Origin: Flavobacterium rivuli WB 3.3-2 = DSM 21788
Lineage (GTDB): Bacteria > Bacteroidota > Bacteroidia > Flavobacteriales > Flavobacteriaceae
Assembly: GCF_000378485.1 (NCBI RefSeq)
Contig: NZ_KB899971.1
Coordinates: 62,001-126,000 of the forward strand
DNA: 64,000 nucleotides
Direction of reading: 5' to 3'
The notes under the pieces: model-generated
Databases searched by the model: none
What the model was told of the DNA's origin: nothing
What the model saw: only the letters and a program-made list of their open reading frames with translations
Shown: piece by piece, positions 51,650 to 61,279 of the stretch
Layout of the letters: each line of letters opens with the position of its first letter
Numbering within the stretch: the first letter of the stretch is position 1
Position numbers and translations under genes: made by a program

Positions 51650-52555
51650 TTAATTGCTTTTGCTTATAAAATAATCCCATACCGATTTAGACACATCTGC
51701 AATCAGTCCTTCAGCAGTTTCCTTATTTTCAGTTATATTATTTAAGTAAATAGCTACTGCATAGTGCTTTCCATTAGGCAAAGTAATGATACCTACATCA
51801 TTTAAGGCAATTTGCAATCCTTTATCGTCAGTTCCTGACATTCCTGTTCTGTGGGCAACCTTAGTACCAGTAGGAAGCTTTCCTTTTATCAGTGCCTTTC
51901 CTCTTGAATTTTGCTCCATTAACTCATTTAGGTATCGGGTAGTTTTTTTCTCAAGCAACTTATAATTATAAAAAAGGCTTAACAATTTAGTTGTTGCCAG
52001 CGGAGTTGTTGTGTTTACTTTTGCAAGTTCGCCACTGGCCATTTGCTCCTCATTATACCTTATAACAAAGCTCCCGATATTGAGTGTGTTTATATACTCC
52101 TGTACTACCTGAGTTCCCCCAATAAGCCTTAACAAAACATCACAACCGTTGTTATCGCTGTGAGATACCGTATACATAAGAATTTCATCGAGCGTAAGTG
52201 TAATATTGCCTGCAGGATATTTGTCTTTTATAGGGCTCCACGTATCCAGCAATTCTTTACTGCTAATAAATATTTTTTGTTTTAATGATAACGCACCATT
52301 GTCTACCTTTTTGAGTACTGTTAAGGCAATATGAAATTTAAATATACTCATCATTGGGAAATTTCTATCTCCATTCATGCTGAGTGTATCTCCATCTTCC
52401 AGGCCTAAAACCGAAATTCCAACAGTCGCCTTTTTATCGGCAACGATCTTCTCTAATTGTTCACGAAGCTCAGTAGTAGTAGTTTGCGCTTGCAATTGGT
52501 TTGCAGGCAGCATACAAAATAAAACGAAAATATATAATTTAGCCGTTACTGCCAT
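51650..52555 (-). CDS. Class A beta-lactamase, subclass A2-like
   Basis: 301 residues from MAVTAKLYIF; signal peptide ends at LQAQ. The upstream in-frame extension overlaps the previous gene and is not protein-like. Serine hydrolase motifs: SIFK at 70-73, SDN at 133-135, an omega-loop glutamate in NEEQM (about 168-172), and RTG at 236-238 where most class A enzymes have KTG. NEEQM-type loops are typical of the Bacteroidota/PER/VEB-like branch, so cephalosporins are plausible substrates; this is inference. It lies seven bases after a secreted protease gene with no terminator between them, so it may be co-transcribed. Confidence 0.9.
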   Translation of the reverse strand: MAVTAKLYIFVLFCMLPANQLQAQTTTTELREQLEKIVADKKATVGISVLGLEDGDTLSMNGDRNFPMMSIFKFHIALTVLKKVDNGALSLKQKIFISSKELLDTWSPIKDKYPAGNITLTLDEILMYTVSHSDNNGCDVLLRLIGGTQVVQEYINTLNIGSFVIRYNEEQMASGELAKVNTTTPLATTKLLSLFYNYKLLEKKTTRYLNELMEQNSRGKALIKGKLPTGTKVAHRTGMSGTDDKGLQIALNDVGIITLPNGKHYAVAIYLNNITENKETAEGLIADVSKSVWDYFISKSN

Positions 52556-52562
52556 GGCTATA

Positions 52563-54845
52563 TTACTCTTTAACCAACTTATAGTTAGCCGATTTGCCCG
52601 ATGCCTGCTCTGTGACCTTAAGCATATATACACCATTTGCAGCACCGGTAATATTAATAGTGCCCTGGGTAGTAATTTTACCACTTGTTACGGCCTGCCC
52701 AAGTACATTGTACAACTGGTAGGTAAGTGCCTGGTTGCCTGCTGCCGAAACTGTAAACACTCCTGAAGATGGGTTAGGGTACACAGTAACCGCATTTTTA
52801 AGCGCACTGTTACTTACAGACAATTCCTCTTCCATCCTGAATTTTGCAACAAACTCGGCTCCATATTCAGCACCTTCGGCAATAACTGTTCCGTTTGCAG
52901 TAATAAGGCTAAAGCTGCCTTCGCCATAATCGCAGCAAATACCATCGCCTTCTTCATCATAAATACCAAAAATATAACAGCCCTCTGCAGGTACAGTAAA
53001 CGTAGTATTAATGGTTTCCTGCTGCATAAAACCGTATGGCCCGCCGCTGTATAAAACAGTTCCCGCAGCATCTTTAAGGTTCCATGTAGTTTCGTAGCCA
53101 AATTGATCTGTAACAAGGCTAAAGTTAATGTTTGCCAGTGCATATACCGGAATTTCTTCCACTACAAAATTAGCCGATGTGGTATTATTATTTGTATTAC
53201 CATCTGTAGCACCATTGTTTACATTAGTAATTGTAAACGTAAAAGTATTGGTACCCTGTATGCCCTGCATTTCGGGGAGCGTTACTACGTAGCTTTCGTT
53301 AGTGGCAAGGTTGCCGGTAAACGGTAATACTCCTGCTTCGCCATTATTAAAAGTATAATTTATTTGTGCAGATGTAAGGTTCTCTGTACCCTTATTATCT
53401 ATACGTATAATTGGTGTTATGGTACTCCCACATACACCTTGTCCCAAGCCTGCTATTACCGCTTTAGCGTCTACTGCAAAAACTTCGGCCGGCGGATAAT
53501 AATCAAGGGTTAGTGCCTCCGTTCCCTCAGGGTCCAGCCAGTCGCTAAGCCTTGTGTTTACGGTAGTACCATTATCCCACGACCTTCCAAACCTGCCATA
53601 AGCATCATAACCGCCATTGTTTACCAGTCCGGCACAATCAGACGAGCCATAAAAAAGCTGCCCTATTATCCTGCCCTCGTTGTTAAATAATGGAGAACCC
53701 GATGATCCACCCTCTGTAACTCCCAGTTCCCAGTTGCCTACTACCCAAACATCTGCCTCACCATCATTCTCTGCCGTTGGGGCATTATCATCTTTACATA
53801 CCTTCATGATATCGCCCTGTGGGTGGTGTATGCCAAAGGTAGATGGTGGGGCAACATCGCTCCTGTCCCAGCCTGCATAAACAAGGTCCCAGCTGGCAGG
53901 CATGTTTGCTGTTATTTGCACAAGGCAAAAATCAGATGCTTCGTTTCTTGCTTTAAGCGATGCGCCACTTGCCGTTTGGTAATAATCAGGTGCGTTTGAT
54001 GTGCTTGGTGTGTTGCCGGCACACACAGGGTTAGGGCTTATCCAGTTAAAGCGGAATGCCCATTGCGACGGGTTGCTGTAACAATGGTTTGCCGTTAAAA
54101 AATAAGGTGTACCGTCGTTACTGGTATTGTTAACTAACGAACCCGTACAAAAACCCGAATTATTTGTAATAATAAGCGCAACCGCTTTTTTATTGATATC
54201 CTTTAAATCGTCTATACCGCCCAGGGTACAATTAACGTCGTAGTTGCAATTGCCGGAACCGTTAAGGTCGTCATCGGGCGATTTTAATAACCCTTCGGAT
54301 GTGCGGTAACCGTGCACCACCTTAAATATTTCCAGTTTCCCCTGGCCTGCAACAGCCGCGGGTTCGTAATATTCTATCCATATATCCTGTCCTTTTACAA
54401 GCCAGGTACCCAGTACATGCTCTTCGTTATTTTGCTGTGCATCATAAGCGCCAAGAACATCGGTATGCTCATTATCATACAAATATACTTTTGCACCTGC
54501 CGGCATATAAAAATCGCTGAATAAAAAGTTCATGGTCTTAGCCCCGGCAGACTGGTAGCGTATTCTCCACAGCCTGTCGCCATTGGGCAAAGTATGCCAG
54601 TTACCACTATTATTAAGGTTATGGTCTACTAAAAACTCGTAGCCAAAACGCCATATCATGTCTTTTTTATTTTCGTTGGCTTTATCCTCGGCCTGCAGGG
54701 TTGCAAGGTCAAATTTGGGCATTACCACAGGTGCAACAGCCTCAAGTCCTTGTAATTTCCAGCTTAACGGCTTGCCCTGGTTAGTAACCTGCGCAAAGCC
54801 AAATTGCAGGCATAAAAGTAATATTAGGGTAATTTTAAATTTCAT
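52563..54845 (-). CDS. T9SS-secreted trypsin-like serine endopeptidase
   Basis: 760 residues. The signal peptide ends GFAQ. After a pro-region, the chymotrypsin-fold domain (about 200-460) shows H254 in TANHC, D305 in SDFCLV and S382 in GGSSGSPLF, an arrangement like lysyl endopeptidases. Repeated surface beta domains follow (about 480-680), one with GDGICCDYGEGSF. The last 75 residues form a type A T9SS sorting domain (VYPNPSSGVF to KLVKE). It is probably secreted and cleaved at the surface. Confidence 0.93.
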   Translation of the reverse strand: MKFKITLILLLCLQFGFAQVTNQGKPLSWKLQGLEAVAPVVMPKFDLATLQAEDKANENKKDMIWRFGYEFLVDHNLNNSGNWHTLPNGDRLWRIRYQSAGAKTMNFLFSDFYMPAGAKVYLYDNEHTDVLGAYDAQQNNEEHVLGTWLVKGQDIWIEYYEPAAVAGQGKLEIFKVVHGYRTSEGLLKSPDDDLNGSGNCNYDVNCTLGGIDDLKDINKKAVALIITNNSGFCTGSLVNNTSNDGTPYFLTANHCYSNPSQWAFRFNWISPNPVCAGNTPSTSNAPDYYQTASGASLKARNEASDFCLVQITANMPASWDLVYAGWDRSDVAPPSTFGIHHPQGDIMKVCKDDNAPTAENDGEADVWVVGNWELGVTEGGSSGSPLFNNEGRIIGQLFYGSSDCAGLVNNGGYDAYGRFGRSWDNGTTVNTRLSDWLDPEGTEALTLDYYPPAEVFAVDAKAVIAGLGQGVCGSTITPIIRIDNKGTENLTSAQINYTFNNGEAGVLPFTGNLATNESYVVTLPEMQGIQGTNTFTFTITNVNNGATDGNTNNNTTSANFVVEEIPVYALANINFSLVTDQFGYETTWNLKDAAGTVLYSGGPYGFMQQETINTTFTVPAEGCYIFGIYDEEGDGICCDYGEGSFSLITANGTVIAEGAEYGAEFVAKFRMEEELSVSNSALKNAVTVYPNPSSGVFTVSAAGNQALTYQLYNVLGQAVTSGKITTQGTINITGAANGVYMLKVTEQASGKSANYKLVKE

Positions 54846-54945
54846 ATTATAATTTTAAAAGTATGTAAAAGTAATTTATTTTGTTACATATCTGTACGGC
54901 AGCTAAAATTATCCGTATTTTTTTAACTAATACTTACGGGTTTGT

Positions 54946-54953
54946 TACCTTTG
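54946..54953 (+). promoter_or_regulatory. Possible -7 element for the O-methyltransferase
   Basis: TACCTTTG matches TAnnTTTG 15 bases before the ATG at 54969. This also argues against the upstream in-frame TTG at 54942 as a start. Confidence 0.5.
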
Positions 54954-54968
54954 CAAAAAAAAATTACC

Positions 54969-55610
54969 ATGCATTTTATATCAGAAGAACTGGAAGATTA
55001 TGCCGCTAACCACAGCGAAAACGAACCTGCTTTACTGGTTGCCCTTAATCGTGAAACGCACCAAAAGGTATTGCAGCCGCGCATGCTTAGCGGGCACTTT
55101 CAGGGCAGGGTGTTAAGCATGATAGCCAAACTGGTTAACCCGCAACATATTTTAGAGATTGGCACTTTTACAGGTTATGCCACCTTAAGCCTTGCCGAAG
55201 GGCTGCGCGAAAATGGCACCCTTGATACTATTGATATAAACGAGGAGCTATACGATTTCCAGAAGAAATACTTTGACCTTTCTGACTGGAAAAACCAAAT
55301 AAAACAGCATCTGGGTAATGCCCTGGATATTATACCCACATTAGGCAAAAAATTTGACCTTGTGTTTATTGATGCTGATAAAGAAAATTACACCAACTAT
55401 TTTAATATGATTGTACCGCTTATGAATAAAGGAGGTATAATACTAAGCGACAATGTGTTGTGGAGCGGCAAGGTATTAGAGCCTGTAAAGCCTAATGATA
55501 AAAGCACAAAAGTTTTACTGGAATATAATAGACTACTTAAAGAAGACCCACGGGTAGAAACCGTTTTGTTACCCATTCGTGACGGGCTCACTGTTAGTAG
55601 GGTTATCTAA
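54969..55610 (+). CDS. SAM-dependent O-methyltransferase (catechol type)
   Basis: 213 residues from MHFISEELEDYA. Family blocks are HILEIGTFTGYATLSLAEGL (SAM-binding), TIDINEEL, FDLVFIDADKENY (metal-binding Asp) and GGIILSDNVLWSGKV. This is the small metal-dependent O-methyltransferase family; the acceptor is unknown. The 3' end overlaps the convergent PAP2 gene by 42 bases. Confidence 0.93.
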   Translation: MHFISEELEDYAANHSENEPALLVALNRETHQKVLQPRMLSGHFQGRVLSMIAKLVNPQHILEIGTFTGYATLSLAEGLRENGTLDTIDINEELYDFQKKYFDLSDWKNQIKQHLGNALDIIPTLGKKFDLVFIDADKENYTNYFNMIVPLMNKGGIILSDNVLWSGKVLEPVKPNDKSTKVLLEYNRLLKEDPRVETVLLPIRDGLTVSRVI

Positions 55611-56183
55611 ATCTTCCTGCTGTTTGGGGAAGTAGCGGTCTCTTAAATAAATATACAATTTAAGCACCAGCCAGCCCGTTAACAAACCAAAGGCATAGCC
55701 TGTAAGAATATCGCCGGGATAATGCAGCCCAAGGTAAATGCGGCTGTAAGCAAATATAAGCGGCCATATAAAGAAGAAGCCCATGTATTTTATATATGGG
55801 TGCAATACCCTGTATAAAAAGAAGGCAACCGCCATAGAGTTAGACGCATGGCCTGATATAAAGCTGAATGATTTACGGTTTTGAACCGATCGTATAAGCC
55901 CTGCAAGCTCAGGGTTATTACCGGGGCGCAGCCTTTTAATGGTAAATTTTATAAGGTTTGTAGTCTGGTCTGTAACTAACAGCAACAGGGTGATCATACC
56001 AATAATTAAAAAGGCATGTTTAGTGCCCAGCCTTTTAAAGGTAAGGTATAATATTATGGCAAAAATGGGTATCCAGCTTATTTGCTTTGTAATGATTTCC
56101 CACATTGGGTCGAAAGTTTCAGATCCTAACCCGTTAAGGTATATAAATACCTGCCTGTCTAATTGCTGCAGTTTTTCGAGCAT
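55569..56183 (-). CDS. PAP2-family membrane phosphatase
   Basis: 204 residues with about five membrane helices. The three phosphatase motifs are present: KFTIKRLRPG, SGHASNS and SRIYLGLHYPGDILTG. It likely removes phosphate from a lipid such as undecaprenyl diphosphate or phosphatidylglycerol phosphate; the substrate is not certain. The start is one base after the tatA stop, so the two are coupled. The C-terminal end overlaps the O-methyltransferase gene. Confidence 0.92.
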   Translation of the reverse strand: MLEKLQQLDRQVFIYLNGLGSETFDPMWEIITKQISWIPIFAIILYLTFKRLGTKHAFLIIGMITLLLLVTDQTTNLIKFTIKRLRPGNNPELAGLIRSVQNRKSFSFISGHASNSMAVAFFLYRVLHPYIKYMGFFFIWPLIFAYSRIYLGLHYPGDILTGYAFGLLTGWLVLKLYIYLRDRYFPKQQEDLDNPTNSEPVTNG

Positions 56184-56184
56184 A

Positions 56185-56478
56185 CTATTTTAAACGTTTT
56201 ATAGGGCCAGACATATCTTCTATATCCTCTTTTACCTTGGCAATTTCGGTGTGTATGTCATTATGAGCACCTTCGTTGCCTATCTCTGTAAAAGTCTTTT
56301 TTAAACCATCTATATCGGCGCTTTTATGTATCTCGCTCTTAATATCGTTGGTAGCGCTTTTAAGCTGCTGCATACCTTTAGCAAGGCCACGTGCAATTTC
56401 GGGTATCTTGTCCGATCCGAAAAGCATGAGCACTATCAATATGATCACAAAAAATTCTCCGCCTCCTATTCCAAACAT
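56185..56478 (-). CDS. tatA: TatA/TatB-family twin-arginine translocase subunit
   Basis: 97 residues. An N-terminal membrane helix with FGIGGGEFFVIILIVLMLFG leads to the conserved FGSDKIPEIARGLAKGMQ amphipathic helix, then an acidic tail. This pattern is standard for the pore-forming Tat subunit that moves folded proteins across the inner membrane. It heads a two-gene unit with the PAP2 gene. Confidence 0.92.
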   Translation of the reverse strand: MFGIGGGEFFVIILIVLMLFGSDKIPEIARGLAKGMQQLKSATNDIKSEIHKSADIDGLKKTFTEIGNEGAHNDIHTEIAKVKEDIEDMSGPIKRLK

Positions 56479-56597
56479 AGCTCTAAATTTTAATACACAA
56501 ATGTAATTATAAATTACGTGTTTTACCCCGTAGCCGGATGTGCTTTTACTGTAAATTTAAGTTTATTTAACTATTGATTTTTGAACACTCGTTGTTA

Positions 56598-56885
56598 CTA
56601 AGGTTTTTTTACAGGATTTTGATGTGTATTAAAAACAGAGAAAACTACAATTTTTGAGTTTGTAAACTGATAAATAATTACAAATGGAAATTTAGAAAGT
56701 ACAGCTTCCCTATAAGGCTTACGTTTAATTTGATAATGCTCCGGATGAATACTTATTTTTTCGAAATGTCTTTCAAGGATATTTATAAATCTGTCTCCTA
56801 ATCCCAGCTGCTGTTCTTCATAGTAAAGATAGGCATTAATTATTTCTAAATTGGCAGCGTCCCTGATCTCTAAATCAAATGCCAT
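56598..56885 (-). CDS. RelE/ParE-type toxin
   Basis: 95 residues from MAFDLEIRD (another in-frame ATG three codons upstream). The sequence shows the ParE fold pattern: ANLEIINAYLYYEEQQLGLGDRF, then HPEHYQIKRKPYREAVLSKFPF and a final strand VFSVFNTHQNP. ParE toxins poison DNA gyrase and RelE toxins cut mRNA; which applies here is open. The start lies inside the antitoxin gene. Confidence 0.85.
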   Translation of the reverse strand: MAFDLEIRDAANLEIINAYLYYEEQQLGLGDRFINILERHFEKISIHPEHYQIKRKPYREAVLSKFPFVIIYQFTNSKIVVFSVFNTHQNPVKKP

Positions 56886-57108
56886 TTTTTGCATCTCTTA
56901 CATTTTGTTTTACTTCCTGCCATGTAAATGATTGCCCTTCGCCTCTTTCATATTCTTCCCTTCGTTCGTCGAGCGTTGTATAAAAAGCGTTATTAATCAC
57001 AAAGTCCTGCTCTTCTTCAAGAATAGCCCTCACCCTGCTCAAAACACTTTCTTTGCTGGTTTGTAAAAGCATTTCTATCAATTCTAATTTCGAAAATTCA
57101 AGATCCAT
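56875..57108 (-). CDS. Antitoxin of the ParE-like pair
   Basis: 77 residues, acidic and helical (SKLELIEMLLQTSKESVLSR, EEEQDFVINNAF), with a C-terminal segment SFTWQEVKQNVRDAKNG that probably binds the toxin. It precedes the toxin on the same strand and overlaps it by 11 bases, the normal order for type II systems. No classic DNA-binding motif is visible. Confidence 0.8.
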   Translation of the reverse strand: MDLEFSKLELIEMLLQTSKESVLSRVRAILEEEQDFVINNAFYTTLDERREEYERGEGQSFTWQEVKQNVRDAKNGI

Positions 57109-57166
57109 CTCAATAAAATTTATATCTAAATGTAATTAAAAAACAAGAACGCTGCAAATACTTTTA

Positions 57167-58183
57167 TTATTGCTTGATCATCTTCTGCACCTCTGTACCA
57201 TTGGCAGATTGTACCGCCACATAATATACACCGGTGCTTAAATGGCTTACAGCAATATCATTACCTGCTTTGTTTTGCAGCACTACCCTGCCAGATGCAT
57301 CGGTAATTGTCACACCTGTAATAGCTTTGTCTCCTGCAAAATGCAATACATTAGCAACCGGGTTTGGAGCTATAATGGTTGTGTTGTTCTTAGTAAGCGC
57401 GGTGGTACCAAGAGCAGTAGCCGTATAGGATTCGTGGGTTGTTGTAGTCTGATTTACAATGTTTAATATAGGGATGTTTAATGTTGTAGAGATACTCCTA
57501 AATACAGGCCCTGTTGTAAGATTTGCACCATAATAGCTATAAATAGTCTGGTTAACCGTCCCTACAGGAAAACCAAGGTAAGTAAGGTCAATATCCTGCA
57601 CTATTTTAAGTCTTGTTACAGGCGTTGCATTAGCGGTTCCTACATTTACCGTAAGTGTACCATAGGCATCTACAGTTGTTACGCCTGTACCCGTAAAAAA
57701 ACCTTCTGCTCCCATACCTTCAAAAGTACCGGCAACATCATCGGTATTTGTAAAGCCATAAGAAAGAGGAAAATCGCCTAAAAAACCATTGTTTGAGCTA
57801 TAATTTAATTCCATTCCACCGGCTTGAAATCCTGTAAGTGAATATCCGCCTGCCGCTGTGGTAGCTAAATAATAGTTTGTAACATTGTTTCCCGCCGTTG
57901 TTCTCACTAACATAGTAGATCCCGGAAATGTGTTAACTTCTGCTTCCGTAGGTACAATTACTCTTGTAGAGGATTGCCCTTCGTCAACAAGCTGGTTAAA
58001 AATCCAGGCAATGTTAGCACCGGTAGCACTTTGATCAATAGGTGTTGGCGAACTAACAAATGTGTACACGTCTTCTTCAACTCCGCCCGGTGAAGCGTTG
58101 AAATTATAAAATGACGGAATAGCTTCCTGCGCAAACGCCGCTCCTGAAATAAACAATGCTGAAAGAAGTAATTTTATTTTCAT
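57167..58183 (-). CDS. Secreted protein with T9SS sorting domain
   Basis: 338 residues, signal peptide MKIKLLLSALFISGAAFAQ. The main part is Thr/Asn/Gly-rich and probably all beta, without a catalytic motif. The last 70 residues (IIAPNPVANVLHFAG to KMIKQ) fit the T9SS type A sorting domain, so it is probably surface-exposed. Function unknown. Confidence 0.85.
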   Translation of the reverse strand: MKIKLLLSALFISGAAFAQEAIPSFYNFNASPGGVEEDVYTFVSSPTPIDQSATGANIAWIFNQLVDEGQSSTRVIVPTEAEVNTFPGSTMLVRTTAGNNVTNYYLATTAAGGYSLTGFQAGGMELNYSSNNGFLGDFPLSYGFTNTDDVAGTFEGMGAEGFFTGTGVTTVDAYGTLTVNVGTANATPVTRLKIVQDIDLTYLGFPVGTVNQTIYSYYGANLTTGPVFRSISTTLNIPILNIVNQTTTTHESYTATALGTTALTKNNTTIIAPNPVANVLHFAGDKAITGVTITDASGRVVLQNKAGNDIAVSHLSTGVYYVAVQSANGTEVQKMIKQ

Positions 58184-58314
58184 GGTGTGTTATTTAAATT
58201 CTCTCAAAAATATAAATAAAACGCCAACTTACCCCATTAATAATCAGCACATTTAACCAATTATTAATGTTTTTCGTATTTTTTTAAAGTTCAACAGCTT
58301 ACATACACAGCACA

Positions 58315-60582
58315 TTACCTCTTCTTTGCCTCTATCTTGTCAAATTTGCTTTTAATTTCCTGTTTGGGCCATGTATTGTTAGTTTCGTCAATGTCGGCGG
58401 TTTGCTGCTTAGGGTCAACAGTAATTTTCTTAACCTGCTTGTCTGTCGCAAAAACGCGGCTTGCCGTCTGGTTGTTCTTTCTCCATATCTGTACCGGAAA
58501 AACAGACGTTTCTGTTGTACCATCTTCAAAAGTCAGCTCGGCAATAACAGGCATCAGCATATCGCCGGGCTTATCAAACGTAACCTCATAAAAATACTTA
58601 GGCTGTTTAAGCTTTGCCCTTTCTTCCGGTGTAAATTTCTCCTGAATATAATCGTTAAGCAACTTAACATCAGCTGTAGCCAATGGCTTTTTAAGGTCTT
58701 TATTAAAGTCAGGGCCTTCGCTAACCATATAAACAAACGGGCCTTCTTCCTGCCCAAACCTGCCTTTTTTAACTGTGGCATCCTTAAGGTCTGCCGGTTG
58801 GGTTTCGGTTACATAATACTGCTTAACATTGGTAATGCCAATATCTACATAATTTGTAGAATAAAACCATCCCCTCCAAAACCAGTCAAGGTCTACCGCC
58901 GAGGCATCTTCCATAGTTCGGAAAAAATCCTCCGGCGTTGGGTGTTTAAACTTCCAGCGGTTGGCATAAGTTTTAAAAGCATGGTCAAACAGGTCGTGCC
59001 CCATAACAGTTTCCCTAAGAATATTTAAGCCTGTAGCCGGCTTTGCATAAGCATTAGACCCAAATTGGTGTATCGATTCTGAATTGGTCATGATAGGCTC
59101 CAAAAACTTCTGGTCGCCGCTCATGTACGGAACTATCTTGGCTGCAGGACCGCGCCTCGACGGATAATCGGGCATGTATTCCTGCTCTGTTAAATATTGA
59201 AGAAACGTATTAAGTCCTTCATCCATCCACGTCCACTGCCTCTCGTCGCTGTTAACGATCATAGGGAAGAACGTATGCCCAACCTCGTGAATTATTACGC
59301 TGGTCATGCCATATTTTATCTGGTCGCTCAGGTACCCATTTTCATCGGGGCGGCCGTAGTTCCAGCATATCATAGGGTACTCCATTCCCTGGTCTGCTGC
59401 CGAGATGGATATTGCTTTAGGGTACGGATAATCGAACGTATATTTAGAATAAGTTTTTAACGTATGTGCCACCACCTTTGTAGAGGTATCGCCCCAAAGC
59501 GGGTTACCCTCTTTAGGGTACAGCGATATTGCCATAGCCGTTTTTGTGGCAAGCTGCACCGCCATAGCATCATAAATAAACTTGCGTGAGGTAGAAAAGC
59601 CAAAGTCCCTTACGTTAGTTGCCTTAAACTTCCATGTTTTCTTTTTATCGCTAAAGGTTTTTTCGGCAGCCTCGGCTTCTGCCTGAGTTACAATTACCAC
59701 AGGTTTATCAAATGTTTTGGTAGCCAGTTCATAGCGCTTTAATTGCCCGGCGGTAAGTACGTCTTTCCTGTTTTGCAGGTCGCCTGTTGCTTCCATAATA
59801 TGGTCGGCAGGCACAGTAATGTTAACCTCAAAATTCCCGAATGGCAGCGCAAACTCCCCCGCTCCCCAAAACTGCATGTTCTGCCAGCCCTCTACATCAT
59901 TATACACTGCCATGCGCGGGTAAAATTGTGCTATAACATACAGGTTATTATTATCTTTATCAAAATGTTCGTAGCCCGATCGGCCACCAATAATCTGATA
60001 GTTATTTATATTGTACCACCATTTTATACTAAAACTAACCGACTCCCCGTGCTTTAACGGCTTAGGCAAATCGATACGCATCATGGTTTGGTTCACGGTA
60101 TATTTCAGGGGCTTGCCCGCAGCATCTTTTACATACTCCAACTTAAAGCCGCCGTCAAATTCGGCTTCCATATACCTGCGTGCAAAACCGTCAGCTTTGT
60201 AAGCCGCGTCCATTTTCTGGCTTTCTATAAGTTTAGATGGTGATTTGGCATCATGCTGGTTCTGGTCGAGCTGTACCCATAAGTAGTCTAAATTTTCGAG
60301 CGCGTTGTTATGGTAGGTAATGGTCTCGGTACCGTACAGCTTCGTGTTTTTATCGTCGAGCTCTATATCCATTTTATAGTCGGCCTGCTGCTGATAATAG
60401 GCAGGCCCCGGTGCGCCCGATGCTGTGCGAAACATATTAGGCGTAGCCAAAAGGTCATACATCTGGCTAAAAGGATTGCTGTCGGTATGGCCGGGTTCAT
60501 GCTTTGCGGGTGGCGGTGTTGGCGTTTGGGCTGCTGCCTGTAAAGCTGCTATAAAGGCAAGGGTGTAGAATATTTTTTTCAT
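58315..60582 (-). CDS. M1-family zinc metallopeptidase
   Basis: 755 residues, signal peptide ending AAAQ. The zinc site HEVGHTFFP and the downstream glutamate in WMDEGLNTFLQYL match the gluzincin HExxH...E pattern. The N-terminal beta saddle (about 50-260) and a C-terminal alpha/beta part follow M1 form. Unlike the peptidase at 31559 it has no T9SS domain, so it probably stays in the periplasm. The DUF6702 gene upstream is five bases away and co-transcribed. Confidence 0.92.
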   Translation of the reverse strand: MKKIFYTLAFIAALQAAAQTPTPPPAKHEPGHTDSNPFSQMYDLLATPNMFRTASGAPGPAYYQQQADYKMDIELDDKNTKLYGTETITYHNNALENLDYLWVQLDQNQHDAKSPSKLIESQKMDAAYKADGFARRYMEAEFDGGFKLEYVKDAAGKPLKYTVNQTMMRIDLPKPLKHGESVSFSIKWWYNINNYQIIGGRSGYEHFDKDNNNLYVIAQFYPRMAVYNDVEGWQNMQFWGAGEFALPFGNFEVNITVPADHIMEATGDLQNRKDVLTAGQLKRYELATKTFDKPVVIVTQAEAEAAEKTFSDKKKTWKFKATNVRDFGFSTSRKFIYDAMAVQLATKTAMAISLYPKEGNPLWGDTSTKVVAHTLKTYSKYTFDYPYPKAISISAADQGMEYPMICWNYGRPDENGYLSDQIKYGMTSVIIHEVGHTFFPMIVNSDERQWTWMDEGLNTFLQYLTEQEYMPDYPSRRGPAAKIVPYMSGDQKFLEPIMTNSESIHQFGSNAYAKPATGLNILRETVMGHDLFDHAFKTYANRWKFKHPTPEDFFRTMEDASAVDLDWFWRGWFYSTNYVDIGITNVKQYYVTETQPADLKDATVKKGRFGQEEGPFVYMVSEGPDFNKDLKKPLATADVKLLNDYIQEKFTPEERAKLKQPKYFYEVTFDKPGDMLMPVIAELTFEDGTTETSVFPVQIWRKNNQTASRVFATDKQVKKITVDPKQQTADIDETNNTWPKQEIKSKFDKIEAKKR

Positions 60583-60587
60583 GCTAA

Positions 60588-61091
60588 TTAAAAATCTAAA
60601 GTACCCGAAGGTGTATCGTATGTAAGCATCAGGCTTTTTTTAACGCCGTTTACTTTTGTGTGTATAATGTTTTGCTGTTCGCTGTGGGCTTCAAACAAAA
60701 AGGTATTGTTTACTTCGAGCGAATTTATTTTGGCATCTGCCGGAACGGTAAGGTAACAAATAAGAATATCATCTTCGGTCTCACGGTCTAAAAAAGCAAT
60801 AGGTTTTGCCACGCCATTTACTTTGATGTGCACTTTCTCTGCAAAATATTTTTTGAGGTAATCGGTCGTTTCGGGAATTTCTTTTGGAGTAGTGAGGTAT
60901 AGCTTTTTGCCGTATTTTTTAGATAATGCGGCCTCAAGGTCGTCTATAAAAACACGAGCTGTTATTTGCAGTTCCTTTTTTTGGGGCGCATACTCCACCT
61001 GAAAAACCGACACATAATATTTATGCGCAGCCGCAGAGGTAAGCGTTACCGCCAATAGCAAAAGAAGTAAATACCCACCAGCCTTTTTCAT
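60588..61091 (-). CDS. DUF6702-family exported protein
   Basis: 167 residues from MKKAGGYLLLL; the in-frame ATG six codons upstream is less likely. A signal peptide is followed by the block HKYYVSVFQVEYAPQKKELQ and FIDDLEAALSKKYG, features I associate with DUF6702. The function of that family is unknown. It sits immediately upstream of an M1 peptidase gene on the same strand, an association that may be functional. Confidence 0.82.
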   Translation of the reverse strand: MKKAGGYLLLLLLAVTLTSAAAHKYYVSVFQVEYAPQKKELQITARVFIDDLEAALSKKYGKKLYLTTPKEIPETTDYLKKYFAEKVHIKVNGVAKPIAFLDRETEDDILICYLTVPADAKINSLEVNNTFLFEAHSEQQNIIHTKVNGVKKSLMLTYDTPSGTLDF

Positions 61092-61279
61092 AAACGTACC
61101 AAAACACAAACATAATTGTTTTATTAGAAATAAGAAAGTTAAAAAGGTGGATTTAAATAAAAGTGATTATCCGCGGATATTTAAAGGTTTCCTTCTTCAG
61201 GTGCTGTCGTTGCAAGGAACGAAGCAATCTTAAAATAGCCGTCGCCATTATTAACTTATATTCACGGCTCTACAGCAAC

